DNA of 64,000 nt, taken from Stenotrophomonas acidaminiphila. GTDB taxonomy: Bacteria; Pseudomonadota; Gammaproteobacteria; Xanthomonadales; Xanthomonadaceae. Positions 40,008-51,100 of this stretch are shown in pieces. The notes below the pieces were generated by a model that saw only the letters and a program-made list of their open reading frames with translations, was not told the origin of the DNA and did not search any database. Position 1 is the stretch's first letter. Each line of letters opens with the position of its first letter. Location of the stretch: positions 17,750-81,749 of the forward strand of contig NZ_LDJO01000033.1 of assembly GCF_001431595.1 (NCBI RefSeq). Reading direction: 5' to 3'. The position numbers and the translations under genes were made by a program.

Positions 40008-43000
40008 GTGTACCAAACTCACGATCAGGCCGCTCGCGCGATGTCTTCGCGCGCGCATGCAAATGGATTTGCCGTCCGCGCAATGAAGCTCGCCGGCCTG
40101 TTGGCCGCGGTCGGATTCATGGCGCCGGCCGCCAACGCCGCCGTGACCGCGACGCAGGTGACCACGGCCGCGGACATCGGCATCGGCCAGGACGTGAACG
40201 TCACGGTCGACTGGACGCGTACCAGTGCCGGCGGCGACACCATCACGGTCGTCATCCCCGCCCAGCTCGGTGCCAACCCGCCCGCGCCCCCGGCAGGTTG
40301 TACCTACACCGCACCGAACATGGTGTGTTCGACCACCGCCGGCAGCAGCGGCACGGTGACGTTCCCGGTGCGCGGCGTGACCGCCGGCGGTTTCAACCTG
40401 ACCGCCACCGGCACCTCGGGTCCGTCCGCCGCCTTCTCCGGCAACGTGCGCAACGCCGGCGACCTCACCGTGGGCAAGGCCATGACCGTGCCGGCGAGCG
40501 GCAGCCCGCTGACCGGTGGCAACAGCACCTTCCGGCTGACCCCGAACATCGCCGCCGGCGGCAACAACGTGCCGGTGGGCGGCAGCATCGTCATCACCGA
40601 CAACCTGCCGGACAGCGCGGCCACGGGCTTCGTGGCGACGGCAATCAACTTCGGTGGCCCGCTGACGCCGTCGTGCACCGCGGTGGCCACGGCCAACAGC
40701 AGCCGCGTACTGACCTGTACCTATACCGCCGGCGGCTCGGCGATCACCGCCGCGCAGCTCAACAGCAGCTGGATCGAGGTCAGTGGCACCACCCGCAGCT
40801 ACGGCAGCTTCGTCAACACGGCGTCCATCAGTTCCGCCAATACGCTCTATATCGACCTGGCCGCGGGCAACAACACCACCAGCCTCAACTACAACACCGA
40901 GCCGGCCACCGACCTGGCGGCGACCATCAGCAGCTCGCTGAGCAACAGCTCGGCCTCGCCCTCGTCGGGCCTGAGCAACCAGACCATCACCCTGGGTGTG
41001 ACCAACAACGGCCCCATGGCGTCGGCCGCCGGTGCCGTGATCGAGACCATCGTTCCGGCCGGTTTCACCATCGGTGCACTGCCGCCGGGTTGTACCTCCG
41101 TGCCGGCCAGCAGCCTGACCATCGCCCCGCCGGTGAGCGGCGGCACCCAGACCGGAACCTGGAACGGCACCAAGGTCAGCTGCATCGCGGGCGCGTTGAA
41201 CGTGGGCGTGTCCGCCTCGTTCGTCATACCGGTGACGCTGGACAACGTGCGCCGCACCGGCGAGTACCTGCCCGCCGTGCTGACCCTGCCGCCCGGACAG
41301 GATGATGGCCAGCCGAACAACAACAGCGCCACCCGCCGTTACTGGATGGCGCCGTCGGCGGCCGACCTGGGGCTGAGCAAGAGCAAGCCGGCCAAGGTGG
41401 CACCGGGACAGACCATCAGCACCACCCTGACCGTCACCAACCGTGGTCCGGAAACGGTCAGCTGGAGCGCCTCGCAGCCGCTGCGCGTGGTGGACTGGCT
41501 GGATCCGCGCGAAATCACCAATGCCTCGGTCACCGCCACCAACGGCTGGGTGTGCACCGTCACCCCGGCCTCGCCGCGAACCGATGGCGCCAACCCCGCG
41601 CAGACGACGCAGGTCTCGTGCGAGCTGCCCGTCCCCGGCACCATGAGCGTCGGCCAGTCGCGTTCCTTCAGCTTCGCCCACACCATCGCCGACGCCGCGA
41701 CCCTGGGGCCCAACCCGGTAACGTTGACCAACATCGCCTGTACCGGCAGCGAGGTGCTGCGCCTGCTGGGGCTGGACGCGACCAACGGCCCGCAGCCGGC
41801 AGACCCCGAGGATGCCGGCGCGACCGGCGGCATCGCCGAGAACGGTACCAACGGCCAGGACTGCCAGGCCGCCAACGGCATCGGCACCACCATCGAAGAC
41901 GTCCGCGTGGGCATCCGCAAGGAGTCCTCCGTGGACGGCACCACCTGGCACGATGACGTCGCCGACGCGCCGACGCTGGCCGCCGCCGACAACGACATGC
42001 ACTGGCGGATGACCATCACCACCGCCGCGGCGCAGGCGACGATCCCGAACCTGCAGGTGAAGGACGTCTACAACGGCCTGATGCGGGCCATCGGGCAGAC
42101 GCCGAACTACGTCACGCCGAACATCAGTTTCACCTACGACCTGAGCCAGGCCACGGGCGCAACGCACAGCTGCCCCGCCAGTATTTCCGGCAATCCAAAC
42201 TCGTACGGCCAGGGCGGCAGTACCGTCGAGTCCGGCAGTACCTACGAGCAGACCTGCAATTTCAGCAACGTGCCGGCCGGCGCCACCATCGTGGTCACGG
42301 CCACGCTGTCGCGCCCGCTGGGGGCGCCCACCGGCCAGCTGAACAACACCGCCACGCTGGATTCGACCAACGCGTTCCTGAAGGACCTGTCCGGCGGCAA
42401 CGTGATGAGCGACAGCGCGCGGGTGCTGGTGCTGCCGCGTGCCGACGTGGCCATGACCAGCAAGACGGTCACGACCAGCATCCCGGCCAGCGGCGGCAAC
42501 AATCCGATGGCATCGGTCGGCGAGACCGTGCTGTTCACCCTGGTCGCCCGCAACCAGGGCCAGGACCACATCGCCGCCGGCAACTTCCGTATCACCGACA
42601 GCCTGTTCACCGGTGCGGCGACGCTGGCGACGCCGGCCTTCGAGGTGCTGGAAGTCAAGCCGGCCGATGCGGCCAAGATGAGCTGCGCGGCCAGCAACCT
42701 GGCCAGCGGTTCCATTTCCTGCGTCAACGTCACGACCATCTCCCGCCATGAAGTGCAGACGGTCACCGTGCGTGCGCGCGTCAAGAAGCCGCCGAGCTAC
42801 ACCGGCGCGCTGGGCGACAAGCTGTACGAGAACGTCACCAACACCGCCCAGGTCCATCTGGACAACATGTGCGAGTACCGTTTCGACGGGGTCGCCAACT
42901 CCAGCGCCTGTGGCGACGCCAACGCGCAGGCGAACAACACCGCCTCGGCCGTGTTCGACGTCACCGTGCCGTCGTTCGACCTGCAGCAGGGCAAGGTGCC

Positions 43001-46000
43001 GGTGTTCCCCGCCGGGCAGAGCGAGTTCCGCGCCGGCGACGACCTGCGCTACCGCTTCAGCGTCCGCAACGCCGGCCCGTCGATCGCCGAAAACATCGAA
43101 ATGACCGACACCCTGACGGTGCCGTCCGGGTTCAGCCTGGTGCTGCAGGGCACGCCGCAGAACATGAACGCGGGCGCGGCAAGCGCCGGCTACACCCTGG
43201 CCAGCAAGACCGTTGCCTGTACCCAGGCATCACCGAACGCCGCGACGGTGTGTAGCTTCGGCACGCTGGACGTGAACGAGGAAGTGAACTTCGAACTGGT
43301 GTTCCGGCCCACCGGCGTGTCCACCGCCCCGGTGATCTTCGGCAATGCCGTGCACGTCTGCGCGGACGAGACCAACAGTTACGAATCCTCCGGCAAGTGC
43401 ACCGCCGATCCGCTCCAGGCCGGCAACAACCTGGCCGCGATCAACAACGTGCTGTTCCCGAGCACCGACCTGGAAGTGGTGAGCAAGACCGCCATGGTCT
43501 CGCCGGTCGACGTCGGCCAGGCCGTGCCGTGGCAGATCGTGCTGCGCAACAACGGCATTTCCACCTCCACCCAGATGCGCGTGGTGGATACGCTGCCGTC
43601 CGGCTTCGAGTGGATTCCCGGCACCGCCCCGGGCGTGGGTACCGCCACCAGTGGCGCCACGCTGGCCGCGGCCGGCGGCACCCTGGCCGTGCAGCCCGGC
43701 CCGCCGGCGCCGGACGCGGCGGACGTCTGCTATGTCTCCAACGGCGTCGCCAGCGTCACCAGCGCGACCCCGGTGCAGCAGGTGACCTGCCACGTCAACG
43801 GCAATTTCCCGGCGGGCAGTGGCTACACCCTGACCCTGCATGCGCGTCCCAAGGCGGGCGTGTATGCCGGGCCGTGGCTGACCGACGTGGACAACCACGC
43901 GGCCGTGCAGCCGGGCAAGGACGCGGCCAACGAGGACCTGGCCAAGGACAGCAATCCGAACAACAACGAGCAGGACGGCCCGGTGCAGGTGCGCAATGCC
44001 AGCATCGGCGGCCGCGTGTTCATCGACCAGAACAACAACGGCGATACCGACGCCGGCGACAACGGCCTGGCCAACGTCAGCGTGCGCCTGACCGGTACCG
44101 ACGTCTATGGCAACGCGATCGACGTCACCGTCACCACCGATGGCAACGGCGACTACGTGTTCAACGGGCTGGCGCCGTCCGATGCCGCCGGTTACACCAT
44201 CAACCAGGACCAGAGCACCGTGTCCGGTGGCTACAACAACGGCCTGCCGCAGCCCAACAGCACGCGTACCGTGCGCAACGGCACCAGTACCGGCGTGACC
44301 GACAAGGGCAGCGCCGGCATCGTGGCCAGCGGTGGCGTCATCAGCGGGGTGGTGCTCGGCAGCGGCGGCCAGGGCGTGCAGTTCGACTTCCCGGAAGTCA
44401 CCCTGTACACGCTGTCCGGCCACGTGTTCCTGGACAAGAACGTCAACGACGTGCGCGACCCGGCCACGGATGAGCCCATCGCCGGCGCCACCCTGGAACT
44501 GCTGGAGCTGGTCGGCGGCGACTACGTGCCCGTCACCGGTCCGACCGGGACCGCGCTCACCGACGCCAATGGTTTCTACAAGTTCGTCGGCCTGGACCCG
44601 GCCAAGACCTATGCCGTGCGCGAAGTGCTGCCGGCCGGCCACCTGAACCGGCCCAGCGCGGTGAAGCCCGGTACCTGCGGCGGTGCCGGCTGCAGCGCCG
44701 GCAGCGCGCAGACCGGCGTGGCCGGCGACGCGCCGACCACCGACCGCATCAGCGGCATCCGCCTGACCGGCAACGGCGAGAACTACGACTTCGGCGAACA
44801 GGAAGGCGCCGAGATCCACGGCCGCGTGTTCATGGATTACGACAACGACGGCGTGCAGAACGGCAGCGACGGCGGCATCGGTGGCCAGACCATCGAGCTG
44901 CGCAACGCGGGCGGCACGGTGGTCGCCACCACGACGACCGCCAATGACGGCACGTTCTCGTTCACCCAGCTGCTGCCGGGCACCTACACCCTGCACCAGC
45001 CGAACCAGCCGGCGGGCACCGCCAACGGCATCACCACCGAAGGAACGGTAGGCGGTATCGCCACCGGCACCGCGACCGGCGTGAACACCACCCCGTCGCA
45101 GATCACCGGCATCACCGTGGCCCCGGGCCAGAAGTCGCTGGAGAACCTGTTCGCCGAGATCCCGACCCGCAGCACCATCGCCGGCCGGGTGTGGATGGAC
45201 AACAACGACAACGGCGTGATCGACACGGGCGAGCAGGGCATCGGCGGCATCACGGTCGAGCTGTCCGGCACCGACGTCAATGGCAACGCGGTCACCCGCA
45301 CCACCACCACCGGCAACGACGGCGGCTACCTGTTCGCCGACCTGCCGGCGGGCACCTATGCCGTCACCGAGCCGAACCAGCCGCCGCTGACGCTCAACGG
45401 CCAGACGGTGCCGGGCAACATCGGCGGCGTGCCGCTGGCGGGCGCCACCGCGACCGGCAAGGCCACCACGCCGTCGGCGATCGGCAACATCGTGCTGGGC
45501 GAGAACCAGCACGCGGTGCAGAACAACTTCGGCGAGATCCCGATGAACGGCTCCATCGCCGGGCGGGTGTGGCTGGACCGCAACAACGATGGCGTCATCT
45601 CGGTCGGCGAGAACGGCATCGCCGGCGTGACCGTGCGCCTGACCGGCACCGATGCCCAGGGCAACCCGGTGGTGGCCGAGGTGCGTACCGATGAGAACGG
45701 CTACTACCTGTTCGACGGACTGGCGCCGGGCACCTATGCCGTGACCGAGCCGGAACAGCCGGCAGGCACGTTCAACGGCCGTACCCGTGCCGGCAGCCAC
45801 GGTGGCGACGCCACCGCGGTGACCACCACGCCGTCGGCGATCAGCGGCATCGTGCTGGGCGCCAACGAACACTCGGTGGCCAACAACTTCGGCGAGATCC
45901 CGCCGGCATCCATCGCCGGCCAGGTGTGGTACGACGACAACGACAACGGGCGCATCGACGCCGGTGAAACCGGCATCCCCGGCCAGGAGATCGTGCTGGA

Positions 46001-48188
46001 GGGCGTCGACGACCTCGGCAACCCGGTCCGCACCACGGTCGTCACCGACGGCGATGGCCGCTACCACTTCCCGAACCTGCGCCCGGGCCGCTACAAGGTG
46101 ACCCAGCCCAACCAGCCGCCGCAGACGCAGAGCGGGCAGACGGTGCCGGGTACCACCGGTGGCGACGGCACGCCGAAGAGCGAGCCGGTTTCGGTCATCA
46201 GCTGGCTGACGCTGGAGCCGGGCATCCACTCGCAGTCCAACAACTTCGGCGAGCTCAACACCGACGTGCCCGACCTGCGGGTCAGCAAGTCGGTGGATCC
46301 GGCGACCCTGGTCACCGGCAGCGCCGCGACCTACCGCATCGTGGTGCGCAATGCCGGCCTGGCCGCGACCAGCGGCGAGTACGAGGTGCTCGACCGCCTG
46401 CCGCAGGGCGTGACCCTGGCCGATGTCCCGACGGGCGACGGCTGGAGCTGCACCGGCGCGGCCGGCGACACCCGCTTCAGCTGCCGCAGCAGCACCGTGC
46501 TGGCAGCCGGGCAGAGTGCGACGGCGGTGATCAGCGCGCTGGTGCGCGTGGGCGCCGATGCCAGCGCCGGTACCGTCAATAATGCCGTGCTGGTCGCCGG
46601 CGGCGGCGAGCCGGAATCGCGCCGCCCGACGCCGGAAGAACAGCAGGCGCTGGAAGGCGGCGACGTCGGCATCCTGCCGGTGTGCGAGGCCGAGGTGGTG
46701 CACAACGCCTGTCGCCTGCCGAGCGAACTGGTGAAGGCATGGCCGGACGTGGTGGTCAGCAAGGCCGCCGACAGCGCCGTGTTCACCGTTGGCCAGCAGG
46801 CCAGCTACCTGATCCGCGTGCGCAACATCGGCGAGCGCGCCACCGACGCCGAGTACGTGGTCAGCGAACACCTGCCGGCCGGCATCGTGCTGTCGGGCCT
46901 GCCCGCCGGCGATGGCTGGACCTGTACCGGCAGCGCGGGCGAGCGCCGCTTCGAGTGCGCGAGCGCGCGCGAACTGGCTGCCGGTGCGACCCATCCGGGC
47001 GCGATCAAGGTGCCGGTGGACGTGCTGCCGGAAGCCGTGCGCCAGGGCACCGTGAACAACGCGGTGGTGGTGTCCGGCGGCGGCGAAGATCCGCAGCGCA
47101 AGCCGGGCGAGGAACAGTGGAAGCAGTTCGAGGAAACCCCTGGCCAGCTCGACCTGTGTGACCCGCAGATCAGCCAGAACCTGTGCCGGGTGCCGAACGA
47201 GGTGCAGGAAGCGCCGGAAGACACGCTGCTGGTGATCAGCAAGCGTGGCGACCGCGCCATGGCCGAGATCGGCGACACCGTGCAGTACACCATCGAGGTA
47301 CGCCACGTGTCCGGCAGCGCCGTGCGCACGGTGAACATCGTCGACGTGCTGCCGCGCGGCTTCACCTACATCGACGGCACCGCCCGCGTCGACGGCCGCG
47401 TGCTGGACGAACCGCTGGGCAGGCCGGGTCCGCGCCTGGGCTTCGACCTGGGCCCGATCGCCGCCGGCGGCCAGCTGGTGCTGACCTACCGCGTGCGCAT
47501 CGGCGTGGGCGCGCTGCAGGGCGACGGCATCAATCGCGCGCAGGCGCACGGCTGCTCGATCCCCGGCGGCTGCATCGATCCGGTGGGCCTGAACCCACTG
47601 CCGGGTTCGACCCCGTCCAACCACGCCCAGTACCGCGTGCGCGTCACCGGCGGCGTGTTCACCGACGAGGCCTGCGTGCTGGGCAAGGTGTTCGTGGACT
47701 GCAACAACAACCACGTGCAGGACCAGGAAGAACTGGGCATCCCCGGGGTGCGCCTGTACTTCTCCGACGGCACCTGGCTGGTCTCCGACTCGGAGGGCAA
47801 GTACAGCTACTGCGGCCTGCCGCCGAACAGCCACACGCTGAAGGTCGATCCGTCGACCCTGCCGGTCGGCGCACGCCTGACCACCAGCAGCAACCGCAAC
47901 CTGGGCGACGCCGACAGCCTGTTCCTGGACCTGAAGAACGGTGAGCTGCACCGCGCCGACTTCGTCGAGGGCAGCTGCGCCAACCCGGTGCTTGAGCAGG
48001 TCAAGGCGCGCCGTACCCAGGGTGAGGTGCGCGCACCGGAGAGCGAGCCCGGCCAGTCGCCGCTGCGTTTCGAAAGCAAGCCCGTCCGTGCGCCGCAGCA
48101 GGCCACGGATACGGCCAACCAGAGACCGATCGTGGATCCCAGACCCAACCCGCCCCCGGCATCGGCCGCGCAGGAGGTGCAGCCATGA
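40008..48188 (+). CDS. giant secreted DUF11/SdrD-repeat surface protein
   Basis: A 2,726-residue predicted secreted filament or adhesin. The N-terminal signal is MKLAGLLAAVGFMAPAANAA (about residues 26-45). About six DUF11-type beta domains (about residues 120-1,320) carry motifs such as LTVTNRGPETVSW and FSVRNAGPSIAENI. Six SdrD/Cna-B-like domains with Ca-binding DxNxDG loops follow (about residues 1,333-2,083). Three more DUF11 units, a last SdrD-like domain (VFVDCNNNHVQDQ) and a Pro-rich tail end it. There is no LPxTG, no autotransporter barrel and no RTX nonapeptides. GTG 40008, with AGGGGAAAA upstream, is the chosen start; ATG 40041 is possible. Its stop overlaps the next gene. Confidence 0.8.
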   Translation: MYQTHDQAARAMSSRAHANGFAVRAMKLAGLLAAVGFMAPAANAAVTATQVTTAADIGIGQDVNVTVDWTRTSAGGDTITVVIPAQLGANPPAPPAGCTYTAPNMVCSTTAGSSGTVTFPVRGVTAGGFNLTATGTSGPSAAFSGNVRNAGDLTVGKAMTVPASGSPLTGGNSTFRLTPNIAAGGNNVPVGGSIVITDNLPDSAATGFVATAINFGGPLTPSCTAVATANSSRVLTCTYTAGGSAITAAQLNSSWIEVSGTTRSYGSFVNTASISSANTLYIDLAAGNNTTSLNYNTEPATDLAATISSSLSNSSASPSSGLSNQTITLGVTNNGPMASAAGAVIETIVPAGFTIGALPPGCTSVPASSLTIAPPVSGGTQTGTWNGTKVSCIAGALNVGVSASFVIPVTLDNVRRTGEYLPAVLTLPPGQDDGQPNNNSATRRYWMAPSAADLGLSKSKPAKVAPGQTISTTLTVTNRGPETVSWSASQPLRVVDWLDPREITNASVTATNGWVCTVTPASPRTDGANPAQTTQVSCELPVPGTMSVGQSRSFSFAHTIADAATLGPNPVTLTNIACTGSEVLRLLGLDATNGPQPADPEDAGATGGIAENGTNGQDCQAANGIGTTIEDVRVGIRKESSVDGTTWHDDVADAPTLAAADNDMHWRMTITTAAAQATIPNLQVKDVYNGLMRAIGQTPNYVTPNISFTYDLSQATGATHSCPASISGNPNSYGQGGSTVESGSTYEQTCNFSNVPAGATIVVTATLSRPLGAPTGQLNNTATLDSTNAFLKDLSGGNVMSDSARVLVLPRADVAMTSKTVTTSIPASGGNNPMASVGETVLFTLVARNQGQDHIAAGNFRITDSLFTGAATLATPAFEVLEVKPADAAKMSCAASNLASGSISCVNVTTISRHEVQTVTVRARVKKPPSYTGALGDKLYENVTNTAQVHLDNMCEYRFDGVANSSACGDANAQANNTASAVFDVTVPSFDLQQGKVPVFPAGQSEFRAGDDLRYRFSVRNAGPSIAENIEMTDTLTVPSGFSLVLQGTPQNMNAGAASAGYTLASKTVACTQASPNAATVCSFGTLDVNEEVNFELVFRPTGVSTAPVIFGNAVHVCADETNSYESSGKCTADPLQAGNNLAAINNVLFPSTDLEVVSKTAMVSPVDVGQAVPWQIVLRNNGISTSTQMRVVDTLPSGFEWIPGTAPGVGTATSGATLAAAGGTLAVQPGPPAPDAADVCYVSNGVASVTSATPVQQVTCHVNGNFPAGSGYTLTLHARPKAGVYAGPWLTDVDNHAAVQPGKDAANEDLAKDSNPNNNEQDGPVQVRNASIGGRVFIDQNNNGDTDAGDNGLANVSVRLTGTDVYGNAIDVTVTTDGNGDYVFNGLAPSDAAGYTINQDQSTVSGGYNNGLPQPNSTRTVRNGTSTGVTDKGSAGIVASGGVISGVVLGSGGQGVQFDFPEVTLYTLSGHVFLDKNVNDVRDPATDEPIAGATLELLELVGGDYVPVTGPTGTALTDANGFYKFVGLDPAKTYAVREVLPAGHLNRPSAVKPGTCGGAGCSAGSAQTGVAGDAPTTDRISGIRLTGNGENYDFGEQEGAEIHGRVFMDYDNDGVQNGSDGGIGGQTIELRNAGGTVVATTTTANDGTFSFTQLLPGTYTLHQPNQPAGTANGITTEGTVGGIATGTATGVNTTPSQITGITVAPGQKSLENLFAEIPTRSTIAGRVWMDNNDNGVIDTGEQGIGGITVELSGTDVNGNAVTRTTTTGNDGGYLFADLPAGTYAVTEPNQPPLTLNGQTVPGNIGGVPLAGATATGKATTPSAIGNIVLGENQHAVQNNFGEIPMNGSIAGRVWLDRNNDGVISVGENGIAGVTVRLTGTDAQGNPVVAEVRTDENGYYLFDGLAPGTYAVTEPEQPAGTFNGRTRAGSHGGDATAVTTTPSAISGIVLGANEHSVANNFGEIPPASIAGQVWYDDNDNGRIDAGETGIPGQEIVLEGVDDLGNPVRTTVVTDGDGRYHFPNLRPGRYKVTQPNQPPQTQSGQTVPGTTGGDGTPKSEPVSVISWLTLEPGIHSQSNNFGELNTDVPDLRVSKSVDPATLVTGSAATYRIVVRNAGLAATSGEYEVLDRLPQGVTLADVPTGDGWSCTGAAGDTRFSCRSSTVLAAGQSATAVISALVRVGADASAGTVNNAVLVAGGGEPESRRPTPEEQQALEGGDVGILPVCEAEVVHNACRLPSELVKAWPDVVVSKAADSAVFTVGQQASYLIRVRNIGERATDAEYVVSEHLPAGIVLSGLPAGDGWTCTGSAGERRFECASARELAAGATHPGAIKVPVDVLPEAVRQGTVNNAVVVSGGGEDPQRKPGEEQWKQFEETPGQLDLCDPQISQNLCRVPNEVQEAPEDTLLVISKRGDRAMAEIGDTVQYTIEVRHVSGSAVRTVNIVDVLPRGFTYIDGTARVDGRVLDEPLGRPGPRLGFDLGPIAAGGQLVLTYRVRIGVGALQGDGINRAQAHGCSIPGGCIDPVGLNPLPGSTPSNHAQYRVRVTGGVFTDEACVLGKVFVDCNNNHVQDQEELGIPGVRLYFSDGTWLVSDSEGKYSYCGLPPNSHTLKVDPSTLPVGARLTTSSNRNLGDADSLFLDLKNGELHRADFVEGSCANPVLEQVKARRTQGEVRAPESEPGQSPLRFESKPVRAPQQATDTANQRPIVDPRPNPPPASAAQEVQP
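44002..46255 (+). repeat. in-frame tandem SdrD/Cna-B-type repeats
   Basis: Six in-frame repeats inside the giant gene, each with a Ca-loop: DQNNNGDTD, DKNVNDVRD, DYDNDGVQN, DNNDNGVID, DRNNDGVIS and DDNDNGRID. The last three (starting near 45170, 45545 and 45905, period about 360 bases) are alike at DNA level and share the linker N.FGEIP. Such arrays can change copy number by recombination. Confidence 0.8.
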
Positions 48189-51100
48189 GCCGCCGCGACT
48201 TCCCGCGTACGCCGCCGCGCCTGAGCCTGCTGGCCTGCGCGCTGGCTGCCGTTGCCGTACCGGCGATGGCCCAGAGCGTGGGCACCAGTACCCGCTTCAC
48301 CCCGGTGCTGGGTGATGCCAGCACCCTGTACCCGCGCTCGCCGGCGAGCGTCGATGCCGCACCGGAAGCGGTGCCGGCGCGGCCGGGCCAGATCGACTAC
48401 GCCCTCAACCGCGGCGTGGACCTGGTCCGCGTCGAGGTCGACCGCGACGGCGTGCCGGCCGACGGCCAGACCCCGGTGCACGTGCGCGTGCAGCTGCTCG
48501 ACGGCGAAGGCAAGCCGCTGGCCGGCCGCGCCTACGCCACCATCGAGAACAGCGGCGGCCGCGTGCGCCTGCCCGGCTCGCGTACCGACGAGTTCGGCCC
48601 CGGTGCCAGCGATGCCGACAAGGTCACCCCCGGCGTGCAGCTGGTGGTGGAGGACGGCGTGGCCGAGTTCGACCTGCTCGCACCGCACGAGCCGCAGGAC
48701 GTGGTGCTGCGCATCACCGCCGGCGGCCGCACTGCCGAGGGCGTGATCGGCTTCCTGCCGGAAATGCGCGAACTGCTGGCCACCGGCCTGATCGAGGGCG
48801 TGCTCAATTTCCGCAACAGGTCCAATGCCGGGCTGATCTCGCCGGTGCAGCACCACGACGCCTTCGACCGCGACATCCGCCGCTGGGAGAAGCAGTTCAA
48901 CAACGGCAAGGCCAATGCCGCCGCGCGCACCGCGTTCTTCGTCAAGGGCCGGATCAAGGGCGAGTACCTGCTCACCGCCGCCTACGATTCGGACAAGGAC
49001 GTGCGCGGCCGCCTGCTGCGCGACATCCAGCCGGAGGAGTTCTACCCGGTCTACGGCGATGCGTCGCTGCGCGGCTTCGACGCGCGCTCGGCCGAACGCC
49101 TGTACGTGCGCATCGACAACAAGCGCAGCTACCTGCTGTACGGCGACTTCCAGACCGGTGACACGCTGGCCACGGTCACCGGCATCGGTGGCAGCGGGCC
49201 GATCCCGCAGCGCAGCCTGAGCACCTACAACCGCACCGCCACCGGCCTGGGCTGGCACTTCGAGAGCGCGCGCGCACGCGGCAACGTCTTCGCCATCGAG
49301 GACTCGCTGCGCCAGGTCATCGAGGAGTTCCGCAGCCAGGGCAGTGGCCCGTACGCGCTGCGCAACAACACGGTGCTGGAGGGCAGCGAGCGGGTGGAAG
49401 TGATCGTGCGCGACCGCAACCAGCCGACCCGCATCGTGTCGGTGCGTCCGCTGGCGCGGCTGGTGGACTACAGCTTCGAGCCGTTCTCCGGGCGCATTCT
49501 GCTCAACCAGTTCATGCCGTCCTTCGACAGCGACCTGAATCCGGTGTCGCTGCGCATCACCTACGAGCTGGACCAGCAGACCGAGAAGTTCTGGGTGTTC
49601 GGCGCCGACGGCCAGTTCAAGCTGAGCGAACGGCTGGAGGTGGGCGCCTCGGCGGTGGAAGACCGCAACCCGTACGCCGAGTTCCGCATGGGCAGCGCCA
49701 ACGCCGGCTACCGGTTCGGCGAGAACACGATGCTGGTCGCCGAGTTCGCGCGCACCCGCAGCGAGGTCAACACCAGTTCGCTCAACCAGGTCGCCTCGCA
49801 GGGCCTGAAGGACGTGGTCGGCGAGGTCGAGGGCGATGCCTGGCGCGTCGAGTTCGCGCATGACGGCGACAAGTTCGATGCGCGCCTGTTCGCCGCGCGC
49901 ACCGATCCGGCGTTCAACAACCCGGCGTCGCCGCTGTACGGCGGCCGCGGCGAGTACAACGCGCGCCTGGGTTACGCGCTGGGCCCGCGGCTGGAGCTGT
50001 ATGTCGAGGCCCTGCGCAGCGAAGACCGCAATCCCGATGGTGGCGAGCGCGAAGCCGGCGGTGCCGGCGTGCGCGTGGCCGCCACCGAGCGCCTGACCCT
50101 GGACGTCGGCCTGCGCAGCGTGCGCGAGACCATCGGCGTGACCTCGCCGTGGTCGATGGGGGCGCCGTTCGGCCAGGCCGGCGGCCTGACCGGCGGCTTC
50201 GCCACCGGTGCCGGCGGCGGCGCGCTGGGCTATGGCCAGCAGGCGCTGGACCCGGCCACCGGGCTGATGGTCATCAATGGCCCGTCGTCCGGCAGCCTGA
50301 TCACCAGCGACCTGCCGGTCGGCACCAAGCTGGAATCGGACAGTGCCCGCATCGGCCTGGGTTACCGCTTCAGCGAGAAGTTCAGCGGCGGTGCCGAGGT
50401 CGAGCAGAGCGTCAACGGCGAGGACCGCCACCGCGTGGCCGCCGGCGTCGACTACCAGGTGTTCGAGCGCAGCCGCCTGTATGGCCGCTACGAGAAGCAG
50501 ACCGGCCTGACCAGCGCCTACGGCATCACCACCACCGACCGCCAGGCTGACGCGCTGGTGTTCGGCGTGGACAGCAGCTACCTGCGCGACACCCAGGCAT
50601 TCAGCGAGTACCGGCTGCGCGATGCGATCAGCGGCCGCGACGTGCAGGCCGCCTCGGGCATCCGCAACAACTGGGACATCCGCGAGGGCCTGCGCCTGAG
50701 CAGCTCGGCCGAACGGGTCAACGTGATCGCCGGCGACACCGGCGACAGCACCGGGCTGGCGCTGGCGCTGGACTACAGCGCCAACCCGCTGTGGCGCGGC
50801 GCGGTGCGCGTGGAGCACCGCATCTCCGAGGACGTGGCGCACACCGAGGCCAACGAGGCGTTCGATACCACGCTGCTGCAGTTCATGCTGGCGCGCAAGC
50901 TCAGCCGCGACTGGACCCTGCTGGGCCGCAACTACCTGCTGGCGACCAACTACAAGGAACGCGGCGACGTCCTGCAGGACCGCTTCCAGCTCGGCCTGGC
51001 CTACCGCGACACCGACCGCAACCGGGTCAACGCGCTGATGCGCTACGAGTACAAGCTCGAACGCGACGAAAGCGGATTGACCCTGCTCGACGGCCAGGTG

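Noticed and set aside
44002..46255. Regular repeats considered as a CRISPR array
   Set aside because: The period is ~360 bases, in frame with protein domains, and there are no short identical repeats with unique spacers or cas genes.
43230..47951. Very long open frame (1,573 codons) on the minus strand across the giant surface-protein gene
   Set aside because: It is a shadow of the plus-strand gene caused by high GC and codon bias. The translation is low-complexity (His/Ala/Val/Gly-rich), has no domain, signal or start context, and the plus strand has clear repeats.
40008..48188. Giant protein considered as a type I-secreted RTX adhesin or a type V autotransporter
   Set aside because: There are no GGxGxD nonapeptides or C-terminal secretion domain, no ABC exporter nearby, and no C-terminal barrel; a Sec signal is present at the N-terminus.
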